Assembly: GCF_901933205.1 (NCBI RefSeq)
Contig: NC_044581.1
Location: 7,674,001-7,738,000 of the forward strand
Direction of reading: 5' to 3'
DNA length: 64,000 bases
Source: Camarhynchus parvulus
Taxonomy: Eukaryota > Chordata > Aves > Passeriformes > Thraupidae
Shown: piece by piece, positions 38,816 through 63,784 of the stretch
Position numbering within the stretch: position 1 is the first letter of the stretch
Layout: each line of letters begins with the position of its first letter
Program-made: the position numbers and the translations under genes
Notes under the pieces: generated by a model
What the model saw: only the letters and a program-made list of their open reading frames with translations
The model's database searches: none
Told to the model about the DNA's origin: nothing

Positions 38816-39117
38816 TGCGCGCTGCCCTCCCGCGCCTTCTCCATGGGGCTTTCCACGTGTCCGGCGCGCGCGCGCGCCGTGTGGCGAGTGAGGCTGTCCA
38901 ATGCGGTGCCTGAATGGTCGCGGCGCAATGGCAGCTGCCGCCTGCACCAGGAACCCCCCCCAAGAAAACCCTCAGCCTACTTCTAGCATGGAGACCTGCA
39001 GGAGCGTTAGCTTTCCTCTCTCCCGAGCGGAGCCGAGCGGTACCGAGGCTCAGGCACCGCCTTTGACGGTCCCGCCGGGCCTCACGGCGGTATCGACCGC
39101 GTCAGCTGTGTGCCAAG

Positions 39118-51990
<12,873 letters not shown>

Positions 51991-52510
51991 TTGCTCAGAG
52001 CTTGGATCAATCAGCACCACGCTGGAGCTAAGGGCAGGAAGGCTGCAGTCCTGGAGCCTGCCCACATCCTGTCCTGGGGCTGGCTGTTTGATGGTGTGGG
52101 GATGGGATGATGTCTGCCCTTCTGCTCACATTCCTTGGAGCAATGGGTTTTCCTGGGCCTGGTGAGAAGACCTGCCGTCCTTCTGTGGGAGCAGAAACAA
52201 GGCACCAGAGGAATCTCTCATGCTGAGAGCAGGATGATCCTATTTCTCAGAACACAGGCCAGTGCCTGCTCCTGAGTCCCTGTGCTCTGCTGCCCTGCAG
52301 GAGGCCAGGACAGGTGGGGGCTGGTGGGGCTCAAATACGGGTCTGCTGCTTCAGCTCTGTTCCCTCTTAAGGGTCAACTACTGGAGTCACAAATGCTGGG
52401 CCCTGGCTCTCTCCTGGTGGTGATGGGAACCGTTCTGTGGAAGGGAAAAGGAGAAAGCCTCTGAAGGAAGTGGGGTTGTGTCTCTGCTGGCTCTGTACAG
52501 CTACTCTGTA

Positions 52511-52516
52511 AATAAA
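52511..52516 (+). other. COG4: COG4 polyadenylation signal
   Basis: AATAAA about 520 bp after the COG4 stop, followed 30-45 bp later by a GT-rich element (GTGGTGTGTTCC). The 3' UTR is therefore about 0.55 kb. Confidence 0.75.
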
Positions 52517-52869
52517 TCTCGCTTGGTTGAGTTGCAGTCTCCAGTGGTGTGTTCCCCTGTGAGCCTGGAGGGAGCTGGAGAGATGTGGGACAAGAGTTCT
52601 GCTCCAGTTCTTTTCTTCTCTTCTACCCTGTGCCAGGGCATCCAGAGGATCTTCCTTGTCTTGCCTGGCTGCCTTCTGTGGCTGCTGTCCTGTGCTGTCT
52701 CCTTCAGCCAGGGCCAGGGAAGGGGAAGACCAGCCCTTGCATGCAGGTTCTGCCATTCCCACCCCTGGAAAAGCTCTTCCCATGCAATGCTGGGCCTTTG
52801 CTATCCTGTGAAGAGAGAGCAGCCCTGCTAGGGACAGAGGGGCACAAACACATGCTGCGAACCATCTTT
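52517..52869. other. Short gap between convergent COG4 and FCSK
   Basis: About 350 bp between the two opposing poly(A) signals, with no feature of its own. Read-through from either gene would overlap the other's 3' UTR. Confidence 0.6.
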
Positions 52870-52875
52870 TTTATT
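52870..52875 (-). other. FCSK: FCSK polyadenylation signal
   Basis: AATAAA on the minus strand about 490 bp after the FCSK stop at 53368-53370. Confidence 0.65.
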
Positions 52876-53367
52876 CAGACTGTATGGACTAGTAACGTGC
52901 TTTCACTAGTCGCTATTTCACTGCTGAAACAGTGCCTCAGGACAGGAGAGGGTTTTGATTCCACATCCAGCTGCATCCCTGGTGCAGGACCATTGCATGC
53001 TGAACTTTCAGTTTGGATCCCTGCTGCTGGAAGAGCAGGAAGGTTCCTGCTAGATGCAGCATCACAAATGCTAGCTTGTTCCCTTTGGAGAACTGTAAAA
53101 ACTGGAGTGAAACACCAACATCAGGCTGGAGGCCCTAGCAAACTCTTCCTCCAGCAAGGCCACCCAGCAGGGGTAGTTTTGCCTGCCTGCACAACTTGTC
53201 ACAACTGCTCCAGGCTCTGACTTTTGGGGCAAGTAGCAGCACAAAAAGGACATATGGAGACCTAAGGCACCTGCTGGAGCTGGCTGAAGAAGCTTCCCCT
53301 AAAGCAGTGGGAATTTCCCTGCATTTGCTCTGGGTATCTGCCAGGAATGGGCCAGGGCTGAAGGCCT

Positions 53368-56300
53368 TCACACAGCCCTGTCCCCTCCAGGGTGAGCACT
53401 GTCCTTGGTATCACATCCCACGACCTCCACAGAGAAACCACCCGTGTCCACTTCAATGCTGTGGATGCTGAAGTTGCCCAGTCCCTAGAAAAAGAGAATC
53501 ACAGGTTGGGGCAGGAGCCAGCAAAGGACACCTTCTCACCTCCAAAGTCCCAGGGAGAGCACTGGAATAACAAGCAATCACACCCCATGTGTGGTGGGGA
53601 GAGATGCTCCCTCATGCTCTATAAAAGGCTGCTGCGAGCTGCCTGCAGCAGTGGGGAGCTCACAGCTCACCTCAGTGTTTGCCAGGATCTGGTGCAAAGC
53701 CTCTTTCTGCCAGGGGGCTTTGGTTAGGATGTAAAGGAAGCCTCCACCGCCAGCCCCAGCCAAGCACTGCCCGTGGGCGTGGGGCCGGAGCGCGTCCATC
53801 ATGCGCCCCACGGCCAGCGGCTCGCAGCCCGGGGCCATGCACTTCTTCTGCTGCCAGTAGCACTCCAGGCACTTGCCAAGGAGCATCAGGTCACCTGCAG
53901 AGGAGGGAATATTGCAAATTACTTGTCTCTGTTTCTCACCCAAAGGGCAGAAACATGCTCAGCCCAAGCTAAATTCTGCCTTCTCTTTTCCAGTTCCTCC
54001 CAGCTCTGCCGGCCAAGCAGGCAACCCCAGCTCTGTCACGTTGCTATTTTTAATCCTCCACAGGGGGAGGATTTGCCTGCTTTAATGTTCCAGCTTCCTC
54101 TCTGCAGCAGCCAAATAAACCCACTGCACTGACCAGGCATGGCCCCCAGCCCTGTCACCAATGGTGCACTGCTAATCAATCAGATTCAGCATGTCTGACC
54201 CCCTCTTCCTCAAAAATCTTTGTTCAAGCCTGAATTTTGGGGTATTGCCTGGTGAGGGTGGGCTCAGGGGAGGATTTGAAGCTTCTGCAGCTGCAAGAGC
54301 CTGCACCCCCCAGCCTTCTTCCCCTCTGAGACTGCACAGCCTCTCCCTGGGAAAGTTTCTGTTTCTTCAGCTGTTAAAAGGGCCAGCCTGGCCTAGGGAA
54401 GGGGGCTCACACCTTGCCTCAAGGCCTGGGCACACTCCTCAGCATTGCTCACCAGCGCGTCAGCATTTTGCACGATGGAGGGCAGCCTGGCATACCAGTT
54501 CCTCACCACATCCTGCAAGAGGCCAGAATGTCCCTGTCACTGTCCTCCTGGCTCTGGCAGCACCTGGGGAGGTAGTGCTGCACCCGTGGCCTTGGGGTGC
54601 CAGCTCCCTCTGGGGTGGCAAAGCTCTGCACAAGTGAAGGGGATGCCACAAAAAGCTACAGGGGGAGCAGAGGCCAGCCTGTGACACCCAGAGGCACCCA
54701 GGCATTACCTGGAGCAGGTTGCGGGCCAGACGAGTCTTCCCCGTGTACACCAGCAGCAGATGATCATTCAGAGTCTGGGTAAAACCATCAGGGACTGAGA
54801 TCTGCTCCACTTCCACTCTGAGTGGGAGCTGGGCCTTCGACCTCCCGATTTTGATGCCAGGAATGAGCCCACCAACCTGGTCCTGCCAGCCACCCCCTGC
54901 AGGGCAGAGGGTTGTCAGTCACTGCTGGGACCCCCACCTTGTGGGTCAGCTGCTCCCCCAGGCCCTACCTGTTGTGAGCCTCTGCTCCAGGTGCAGCACA
55001 GCATGGATGAGGGACTCAGTGCTGGCAGCCTTCCCTGCTGCCCGGTACAGGGATGCCATCACTGCTCCTGCCAGGATGCTGCTGGTGCCTGCAGGGAGCA
55101 CGGGTAAGGCCAGGCCAGTGAGGCATTGTTGTGCCCTGGGGGCTGGGGGGCAGCAAGGGGGATGCCCCATGCTGGTGCTAGTAGCAGGAGACACTGCCAG
55201 GCACCAGTGAGGGACTACCCAGCCCCTTCCCTACAAACCCACCGAGGCCAGACCCATGGGGCAGCTTGGACCAGGTATGCACCTCAAAGCCACCCCCAAA
55301 ATTCTCCATCAGCTGGGCCCGTAAAGGTCTCTGTGAGGGGAACTGCACAATCTGGGTGCAGATAAAGGCAGCTTTGAGCAGGGCTCCTGAAAACAAAAAA
55401 GTAAAGCTGATGCCTGCTGTGCTACCTGCTCCCTCATCCCACTGGCCCCGAAAAGGGCCATCCTGGCACCAACGGGACATTGCAGGTACAGAGCCAGGCT
55501 GGCAGGTGACCCCTCACCTGGTGCATGTGGCTGGCAGTAATCCTGTAAGTGCTCCAGCTCCCGGCACACCAGCTCTGCCACCACCTCGCCCTGTGGTGTC
55601 CCGCTGAGGCTGACTAGGCGCAGCTCCGGCTGGGCAATGCGCCGCACCCGGGCGCCAACAGGCCGGCACCCATCCACCAGCACCGCCACATCCACCACGG
55701 CCCCCCCGTGCTCATAGGTGATGGGGGGTGTGTCACTCCAGCCACCTGCCAACGCTCACCATCAGCCTCCTGGGGCACCCTTACTCCTGTTCCCTCAGGA
55801 GTGAGACAAGGATCATCTGACTCAGGGAATGTGCTCACCAGAGAGGTCCAGGCGGGCTGGACACACTGCCTGCACCCAGTGGCCCAAGGGTGGCAGCTCC
55901 ACCTGTTCTACAGTGATGAACTGGCATGAGGACATCACTGCCTGCCGGACGAGGATCTGCTCAGCCCCCTCGTAATGCCGAGCTGCTCTCACCAGCAGAG
56001 CTGGCCTGGGATAAGAGAGATGCTGAGCCCACTGCCACATCTCCATGACATCACCAATGCCTGGAATGCGAATGGGGCAGCTGCCTCTTGCCAGCCCCAG
56101 CCTCACCGGCTCATCCACTTCTGCCGCTCAGCAGCCAGCTCCTGGACACCCCCAGCGATGTCCCCACTCTCCAGGCGCCCAAAAGCTGAGGCCCACTCCC
56201 TGTTGGCAGCAGGACCACTCCGCAAGCCTCCTTCCCCTCGTGCCATGCAGCCCAGGACCTCGGCAATACAGGCAAGTGCCCGTGCTGCAATACCAGCATC

Positions 56301-59300
56301 GCTGGCCGTGGAGGCAACTAGAAAATAAAATAAAAGGATGTTGCAAAGCACAGCCAGGCCACACTGCACCCCAACCAGCTTCTGCCATAAGCTATCCCCA
56401 GGGGAGCGGGACTTGAATCGCTTGCACCCACCCAGGTTTGTTGGATGCCCTGCAGGTACACCCCTGCAATAGGGGCGGGATCATTGAAGGCAGCGGGGAG
56501 CACTGAACAGTCCTGATAATGAGAGATGCAGCTTGTGAGTCCAGCTCACCTTCGTCCAGTGTGTCCAGCATGGCCTTGTGGTAGCCCTCATGGACAGCAC
56601 TGCGGGCAAGCGGCAGGAGGCTGCTGTCCTGGCGCCCCAGCAGCACCCGCCGCACCTTGTGCTGCCCCTGCAGGAAGAACAGGGCCTGGCGGGCGCCCAG
56701 CTCAGCTTCCATGTCCAGGCAGAGCAGCAGCTCCTGCCAGGACATGCGCCAGGCTGTTCGCCAGCGTACCAGCTGCTCACTGGGCACCGTGGCCAGGCCC
56801 AGCAGCCACAGCACATCCTCCAGCCCCAGCGCCTCGCGGGCATGCAGCACCGGGAAGAGCCGGGCGCTGAGCAGGCAGCGGCTCCTCCGCAGTGTCTCGG
56901 CATCCCAAAGGTCCCCTTCCCTGATGGAGGGAGAAACCATCAGCATGGCCCTGGGGCTTGAGGACACTTTACATGAGGGGAGCCAGAATGTGGGATAGGT
57001 TGAGGTGGTCATGACACCTCAGGAGCTGGGTGTCCCGTCCCACTCTGACATGTGGCACCTACCGTACACCCGTTCGTTGGAAAAACTCAGCCCAGGGCAC
57101 GTTCAGGTAGGTGGCTTTTTCCACAGGGCTCTGCAGGGACACAGAGGGGCTGGTCACACTTTGGTTTTGCTGGGAGCCTTGTGCCACCTCACTGCCCCCT
57201 TACCTGCCAGTCGTCAAGGCGGCCAGTGAGAGTGAACACGCGGCAGGGCAGGTCACGCAGCCGGACGTGGTGGCCCTGCAGGACAACATCACGCAGGGGA
57301 CAGCCCCGCAGGGCCGCTGAGGAGCCCACGTCGAGGCCCGAGAGGAGGCAGCCAGGACCAATCACCAGGGGACCCTGAGGAAGAATCAACAGTGGCATGG
57401 CTGGTCCCCAAATCAGAGCCAAATCCTGACCTTGGAATGGGACAACCACCCTGAGAAACAAGCTGGTGCCAACACAAGCCAGGTGACAGGATGTAATTTC
57501 GTCACAAAGCTGCAGAAACACAGACTACAGAAATTCAGTCCAGGCAACAGCCTGCAGAGCTCCCAAAGGAGAGGGTCTTCCCTGGTTCCCAGCTCAGGAC
57601 AGGCCAGAAGTGACAATCTCATCCCCTTGCTTGCAGAGGGTGCCAGCCACCAAGGTGCCCAGCACCGGCCAAAAGGCAGCCACAAAGGGGAAGGGCACCC
57701 CAAATCTCACAGCTGTGGTTCCTCCATCCTAGGCAGCAACATGTCACCCTGCTGCCCATTCAGTGCACTGAGAGCTGTGCATCACCCCCATCCTAGTCAG
57801 GTACCTGGAGGTGACAGTGCTGGATGACACTGCCAGCTGCCAGCTGCACAGCTCCTTCCAGCACGCAGTTGGTGACCGAAGAGCCATCCTCCAGGAGACT
57901 GGGCTGCTGCCAAGGGCACAGAGACACGTGGGACCAGGGGCTGGGCACACAGCCCAAAGCAGCCCCCAAAAAACACGCATGAGCAAGGCTGGGGATGGAA
58001 GGACATACATCCACGTGGGAATGGGCTGTCTTGCAGAAGTGGAGGTGGCTGGCAGAGCTAGGCAGGAGGGTCAGGCTGCGGATGTGGTCGCTCGCAGAGG
58101 AGGTCATGTAGTCATAGGATGCGTTGGGAATGCAGGCTGGGGGGGACAGGAGAGCTTTCAGCACACTGACAAAAAAAGTGGGTGTGTCTGACACTCACGT
58201 GAGCCAGGCTGAACATCCCCAGCTGAAGGGGCAGGAGTGGAGACCTGGGGACCCACAGCTGTGGGGTGACACAGATGACAAGCAGGCCCTGACCACCCCA
58301 TCTCCACCCATGCAAGGAAGAGGGCCCCGGAACGGGTCACATCACATGCACTCAGCACAGCACAGAATCATAGAATGGTTGGGGTTGGTAGCGATCTTGA
58401 AGATCACCCTGTTACAACTGCCTGGGCAGGGACACTCCACAAGAAGTGGGAAGGAAGCACTCACCCATGCTAAGAGGGAAGCCATGGAGAGCTGTCCACA
58501 GCACAGAGCGAGCACTCCTCACACTGGCATCACCACCACCCTTCACAAAACCTTCCTCTGTCATCCCCCCTGCCATGCACAGCACAATGTCGAAGAAGAG
58601 GGAGAGCTGGGGAGAGAAAGGACTTCTTGAGTCCAGTCATCCTGAACCCCACCCTGCTATTGGGTGCTCCCTCCCACTACCTCTCCCACCCAAATCTGGC
58701 CGTGTGAGGGCAAACAGACCCTACAGAGGTGCCCAGCAGTGACACCTGTGTGGCAAAGGGTCCTGTCCCCCCACAGAGAGCTGTCACCTGGATGGGTGGT
58801 GCCCCTGAGTCCAGCCCCATGTAGGTGCAGGCATCCAGAGGAGGGATGACATGGGTGGCCAGAAGCTGCTCAGCAGCATCCGAGGAGAAGAAAACAATCC
58901 CACAGACCTGCCAGGCACATCAGGGCTGAGGCTGCAGCTGTGGTGACACAAGGGAGGGGGCTGGCAGGGTCACCAACACCTGAGTTGTGCCATACCAGGG
59001 GGACAGTGCCATCTGGCCCTGCACACTGCTGGATCTGGGCCTCCGTGCCTTTGTAGATGATGTCATGCACCAGCCCCTAGGAGCAAAACCACCCCAGTGA
59101 GCTCTTCAGGGAACCCCAAGCCAAGCAGCCACAGCAGTGCTGTGATCTCAGCATCCAAGGGATCCAAGGATTGGGGATCCCTGCACCTCCAAGGGATGCC
59201 TCTGGATGGGGGAGCTGCCCCAACCTGCTCATTGGTGAGGTAGACCCCATGGTTCCTGGCATATGCTGGGCTCCCGGGCACTGCGATCACTCGGACACCC

Positions 59301-60486
59301 TGGAAGCCATCCCAGTCAATCCCTGGGGGGAGGGACAGAGATCAGTGCCCACTGGGGCAGTGTATGCACTCACACTGGGCACAACTGACTGAAAACCTGG
59401 ACCACAGCAGCAGAAGTGACAGCAGCATCCAGCCTTGGCCACCTCACTGCAGGCACAATGGATGCTCCCAACCATGCACAGGACAGCAATAACTGAACAC
59501 CTACACTCTCATGGGAGCACAGCACAGGCTGAACCAGGCTGCACTGCTGGTTCAAAGAACCCCGTCCCACACCAAAGCAGGTGCTGGAAGCAAGGGCTGG
59601 TGTCCAGCCACTCACCTGGTGCTGAGGGCACGGTGAGGAGCATGTCGGTGCTGCAGACCCAGACGCCAGGGGGGGAGCCCACACAGAGCTGCCAAGAGAA
59701 GGACCGCGTGCCCAGGGACGGCAGGGAAGGAGCCCAGGAACCCAACACCGCTTCCATCTTGCTGGGAGCCAAACCCAGCCCCAGGGCCCCATCCCCAGGC
59801 TGCACAGACCCGGTGTGTCATGGTCCCCAGCAGGCTGTCCAGGTTGCAGACCAGCGCTTCGGCTGGGGCGCCGGGCTCCTCAGCAGGCAGGCAGGTGAAG
59901 GCACGGCCACAGTCGTCGAAGGAGAAGTCGCGGCCCTGGTGGGACGGAGAATATGGGGGGGTCACCGGGAGGGAGCGGGTGCAATGAGCGGTCCCATGCT
60001 GGGCTGCAGGTCGGCTCTCACCATGTGCAAGATGAGGATGCGGGCGTCCCTCAGGACATCAGCGGTCACCACCTGGGAGAGGACAGCCGGGGGCAGTCAG
60101 TGGAGACAGGACAGGCACGCCCCCTCACTTCCAGCCTCCCCGGACCCACCAGAAGCTGTCACGTCTCACCGTGCACCCGGCCCGGGCGCTGAGGTGCTCG
60201 GCCGCCACCAGCAAAGCGTTCAAGGTGGCACCGCCGCTGCCCAGGCGGGCCCAGGGGTCCTCCACGGCCAGGAGCAGCGCGGGGGGGCGCGGGCCCAGCC
60301 CGCCCCGCAGCCGCCGCACCTCCAGCTCTGCCAAACGAGAGGCGGGCGGCGTCAAGAGCCTGTCCCGCAGCCACGCACAGGGAGGGAGAAGGGGCGCCCG
60401 CCCCGCCACTTGCCTCGCTGCAGGGCGGACACGCCGCCATGGCCCCGTCGGCAGGTGAGGAGAACGGCGCTCCACTCCGCCGCCAT
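53368..60486 (-). CDS. FCSK: L-fucose kinase (fucokinase), complete in 23 exons
   Basis: FCSK (FUK) makes L-fucose-1-phosphate from L-fucose and ATP in the cytosol, feeding the GDP-fucose salvage pathway. Exons: 60414-60486, 60170-60327, 60022-60072, 59810-59935, 59616-59688, 59225-59322, 58996-59076, 58788-58907, 58465-58606, 58009-58136, 57805-57906, 57204-57374, 57063-57130, 56550-56920, 56107-56317, 55839-56005, 55518-55745, 55243-55386, 54969-55088, 54709-54896, 54413-54512, 53671-53894, 53368-53484. The total is 3261 nt, 1086 aa (human 1084). The N-terminal half is the fucokinase/pyrophosphorylase-like domain (GSGGATLN at 54-61, then a beta-helix region). The C-terminal half is a GHMP kinase with ATP loop LPHGSGLG (831-838) and LAGAGGGG (1018-1025). 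Intron 1 has a GC donor (GAG|GCAAGT), confirmed by reading frame. The exon 4 donor is GTCTGT. Start [12 protein letters not shown] is the first ATG in the island. Confidence 0.97.
58362..58440 (-). mobile_element. CR1 LINE fragment
   Basis: ACAGAATCATAGAATGGTTG, then GTTGGTAGCGATCTTGAAGATC, is a reverse CR1 3' end. It ends about 25 bp from FCSK exon 9 (58465-58606), in intron 9 next to the exon 9 donor. Confidence 0.9.
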
Positions 60487-61310
60487 AAGTACCGCCCCGG
60501 CCCCAGCCTGGCCCCGCGGGGCCTGCTGGGATGTTTAGTTCGATCCCCGCAGTCCCTCCGGGACACTCGTCGCTGAAGGACTACAGTTCCCAACGTGCAC
60601 TGCAAGGCCAGGCACAGACCCCTTAAAGGCACAGCCACCCCTGTGCCGCTTCCCCTTTCCCCCATCTCGGGGGGCTTGCAAAGGGGGAATGGGGGTTTGA
60701 CGTTTTCTGCCCTAAAACGGGTTTCGGCGGCAGTGCGTACCCCTGAGTTCCCTGCGTCAGCCCTGTCACGAGTCCGGCTCCTCGCAGGGTTCTCTGCAGA
60801 GAGAAGGGGTGCCGGGCGGTGGGCGCGGGTGTCGATTCCCGGTGGGTGCCCGGTGGGTGCTGGGGTGCGATCGGTACGCGGTGGGTACTGGGGGGTGTCG
60901 ATGCCCTGGGTGCGTCCCGGGGTGGGTAGCCGCAGATGCCGGCGCGCCGGGTGGCTACCGGGATGGATAACGGAGATGGGTACCGGGGTGCCGATGTCCG
61001 GAGATGCCGGTGCGCAGGGTGGGTACTGGGATGGGTACCGAGCTGGGTATCGCATTGGGTACCGGGGGTGTTCAGGGGGCTGCCGATGCACCGGGTGGGT
61101 ACCGGGGTGAATCCTGGTGGCTGAATACCGGGAATCCGATGCTGGGCACCGGGCTGGGGGTGCCGATGTGCCGGGGTGAGTCCCGGGCTGGGCGCCGGGG
61201 TGGATTCCTGAGATGCCGGTAGGAGAGTGGGCGCAGGCGGCCCCGCTCGCCTCCTACAAGTCCCACAAGCCCCGCAGGGCGGCCCAGAACTACATCTCCC
61301 AGCCTGCCGG
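60487..61310. promoter_or_regulatory. Bidirectional promoter region of FCSK and the gene to the right
   Basis: FCSK reads left from 60486. Three matches to the ZNF143/STAF-THAP11 motif (ACTACAnnTCCCAGnATGC) are visible: reversed at 60524-60540 (TGCTGGGATGTTTAGTT), forward at 60580-60598 (ACTACAGTTCCCAACGTGC) and forward at 61289-61307 (ACTACATCTCCCAGCCTGC). Such motifs mark many vertebrate divergent promoters. The first two sit at the expected FCSK start, the third at the start of the rightward unit. Confidence 0.65.
60835..61215. repeat. Degenerate minisatellite between the divergent promoters
   Basis: Repeated variants of GGGTACCGGGGTG and GATGCCGGTG occur throughout, for example GGTGGGTACTGG, GATGGGTACCGAG and TGGGTACCGGGG. 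Periods vary from about 14 to 50 bp. No stop-poor frame here should be read as protein. Confidence 0.75.
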
Positions 61311-61329
61311 GCCCGTCCGTCCCCCCTTC

Positions 61330-61432
61330 CCCCCCTCCCCGCACGGCGCGGCACGGCTCCGCACGGCGCGGAGGGCGGTGGCGGCGGGGCCCGGGTGAGC
61401 CCGGCGGCGGGGCCATGCCGGAGCTGAGCCAG
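61330..61432 (+). other. Candidate first exon of the rightward gene (ST3GAL2 by synteny)
   Basis: In the CpG island downstream of the third ZNF143-like motif, two donor sites are visible: CCCGG|GTGAGC at 61394 and GAGCCAG|GTACGG after 61432. The latter follows an ATG at 61415 giving MPELSQ. In mammals ST3GAL2 lies next to FCSK in this orientation, with non-coding first exons and a coding start MKCSLRVW far downstream; that sequence is not in the window. So this is likely 5' UTR, and MPELSQ would be an upstream frame. Boundaries are approximate. Confidence 0.4.
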
Positions 61433-62986
61433 GTACGGCGGCGGAGAGCGGGCCCCAGGCGGGGGATGCGGGCACGGCCCGGCTCGGCTCGGGATGCCGG
61501 TCCCGGGGAGGCGGCGGGGATAGCGGGCGGCGGCGGGGAGCTCGCCCGGGAGCTGCCCCGCTGCTGCGGGCTGGTCCCGCGGCTGGGAGCTGGCCTCGGG
61601 CAGCACCCACACGGGATGCGTCGGGTTCATCCCCGCTTTGGTGGTCCCGGTTGCTACTCCCGGGGCTGGGTGCAGGTCTCGGGGCTGGGAGTATCCCCCC
61701 GGGGAGCAGTGGGTGCTGAACAGCCCTGGGAGGATGTGCTGTCCCCTATCCGGGGTGCAGGTTCTGGGTGCTGCTCCCGGTGCTGGGTGCTGGCTGCCGG
61801 GAGCATCCAGCCGGGTTGCATTGGGTTCGGACCCGGGAGGTTCCGCCGGTCCGGAATGCTGGCCCGGGCCCTGCGGTGCGGTGCCAGGGAGGTGTGCTGG
61901 CCCCAGCCGCGGTGTGCAGCTCGGGGAGCAGCTCCAGGGCACTGCCCGGGCAGGATGTGCTCGCCCCGGGGAGGATGCTGGCCCTGGCAGGGCTGTCGGG
62001 GCTGATGGAGCTGCTCCCCTCCAGCCGTGTGCCCTGGGATCTTGGGGGCAGAGCCGGGGGACCAGGGTGGGAGGGCTGGCAGCGAGTGGCCCCAGTCCCC
62101 ACCAGTGCCGGTGTGCACGGTCCCTCAGCAGCGGTGTGACACATGGCTGCGTGACACAAGGCATCCATTGCATGGGTAGTGGCAGCCAGGATTTCGCAAA
62201 CAGCCTGAGCGTCCCTGGGGACAGGGTAGAAAACTGTGTCACCGAGCAGGGATGTCCTTTGCCTGCTTCTTTGTGTGTGTGGGGCCACTGAGGCGGGCAC
62301 TGGTGTGAGATCTCATCGGCGTGCCTGTCCCATTGTTTCAGGGTGTTTCCCTGGCTGAAGCACGGCTGCCAGAGGGGGATTGACACCGGAGCCCGTATTT
62401 CAGAGCCTGGCGATTCAAGGGGTCCCCACATATGCCGGGGGCCTCAGTGCTGCTGGCGCAGGGGGAAGGAAAGGCTTGCTCAGGCTCCAGCTGCAGAGTC
62501 AGAGCACTTATTCCAAATCTCGCAAATATTTCCCTAGAGTGAGGGCTTCCCATGCCAGCAGGAAAATGCTGGGGGGAGGATGGCACTTGGGCAGCGTGCA
62601 GGCTCAGGCTGGAGGAAGGGCCACGTCCCCGCCTGCTGCCAACAATGATAAAAACAATGAAAATGCTGGGGAAATCAAATCACAGCAAACCCCAAAACTT
62701 GCTGAGCCTTCCTCCGGGAAGACGCGTTGGCTCTGAGCGGGTGAAGGCAGTTTTGCCTAGGAAAAGGCTCTCCTTTTTGCTAGGAAAGGCTCTCCCTGAG
62801 CAGCCGCCCCGGCCGCACCGTGGCCAAGGCGGTGAGGGCCAGCGGGAAGTTCCTCAGCGCTTTGGGTTTGCTTTTCCCTTTCTTCCCTTTTCTCCCCCTT
62901 CTGTCAGAAGCAGAAGTCGCGGCCTCAGCGGGGAGGGTTGGGCTGGGGGGTGCCTTGCCCGCCGCCCCCCCTCGGGCGCGCGTGCC

Positions 62987-63028
62987 CGTCTGTCTGTCCG
63001 TCCGTCCGTCTGCCTGTCCGTCTGTCCC
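62987..63028. repeat. Short CTGT/CCGT tetranucleotide repeat
   Basis: Interrupted GTCT/GTCC units (CGTCTGTCTGTCCGTCCGTC...) within the second CpG-dense patch. Confidence 0.85.
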
Positions 63029-63734
63029 CATCTGGCAGCGACAGCGGCCCCGCTGCCGGTTGGTTGTGTGCGGCATCTGCCTGTCCAAAGCGCTTCCCTC
63101 TCCTGCGAGGAGCTCATGGCGGTTCTTGGGAACGGCGGGGCGCGCTCCGCTCGCCGCCCACGCCTCGCCGGCGCCGGAGGCAGGCGGGGAGAGCGGGCAG
63201 GGAGAGCCCCGGCTGCCGCAGGCTGCGGGAACGCTCGGATTTTCGTGCCCAAACAAGCTCCAAAGTGCCGCTTTTTGGGGAAAGGCTCCGATGGCACCGA
63301 GGGCTCGGTGGTTTTGCTGCGGGCTCTTGGTACGCCGGATGCCGCCCCGTTTGGCACGCCGAGGTCCCGGCAGCTCGATGGCTTTAATCTCTTCCCGTTG
63401 CATTTCATTTTTGCACGATTGCAAGCTGCTAATTGCTCTCCAGTGGCTTGGCCGGCTTCAATGCTTCTTCATGAGCCAGGATTTATCAGAGCCCGCCTGA
63501 CCCCGCGGGGCTGGGATGTGATGGGAGAGGCTGGGAACCTCCTCTGCCTGCCTTGCTGGGCTCTGCCCTGGGCTCCGGGGTATCTCTTGGCTTCATGTCG
63601 CTCTTTGCCACTGACATCTTCCAAAAGCTTTTTTTGGAAAGTGCAAGTGATTTGGGTCCCAGCTCCAAGGCAAAGTTCCCAAAGATACCCCTGAAACTGC
63701 ACACGGATGAGTGGTGAATGTGTATAAAAATTTA

Positions 63735-63784
63735 TATGTGCGTGTGTGTGTGTGTGTGTGTGTGCGTGTGTGTGTGTGTGTGTG
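63735..63784. repeat. (TG)n microsatellite
   Basis: About 25 TG units interrupted by two CG steps, preceded by TTTATATG. Confidence 0.95.

Noticed and set aside
60623..62431. 602-codon open frame on the minus strand
   Set aside because: It runs through the divergent promoter and minisatellite, with Pro/Thr/His-rich repeats following the DNA repeat. Not a real protein.
62552..63694. 380-codon open frame on the plus strand
   Set aside because: Low-complexity, Arg/Pro/Ser-rich translation of a CpG-dense, microsatellite-bearing stretch, with competing long frames on both strands and no family resemblance.
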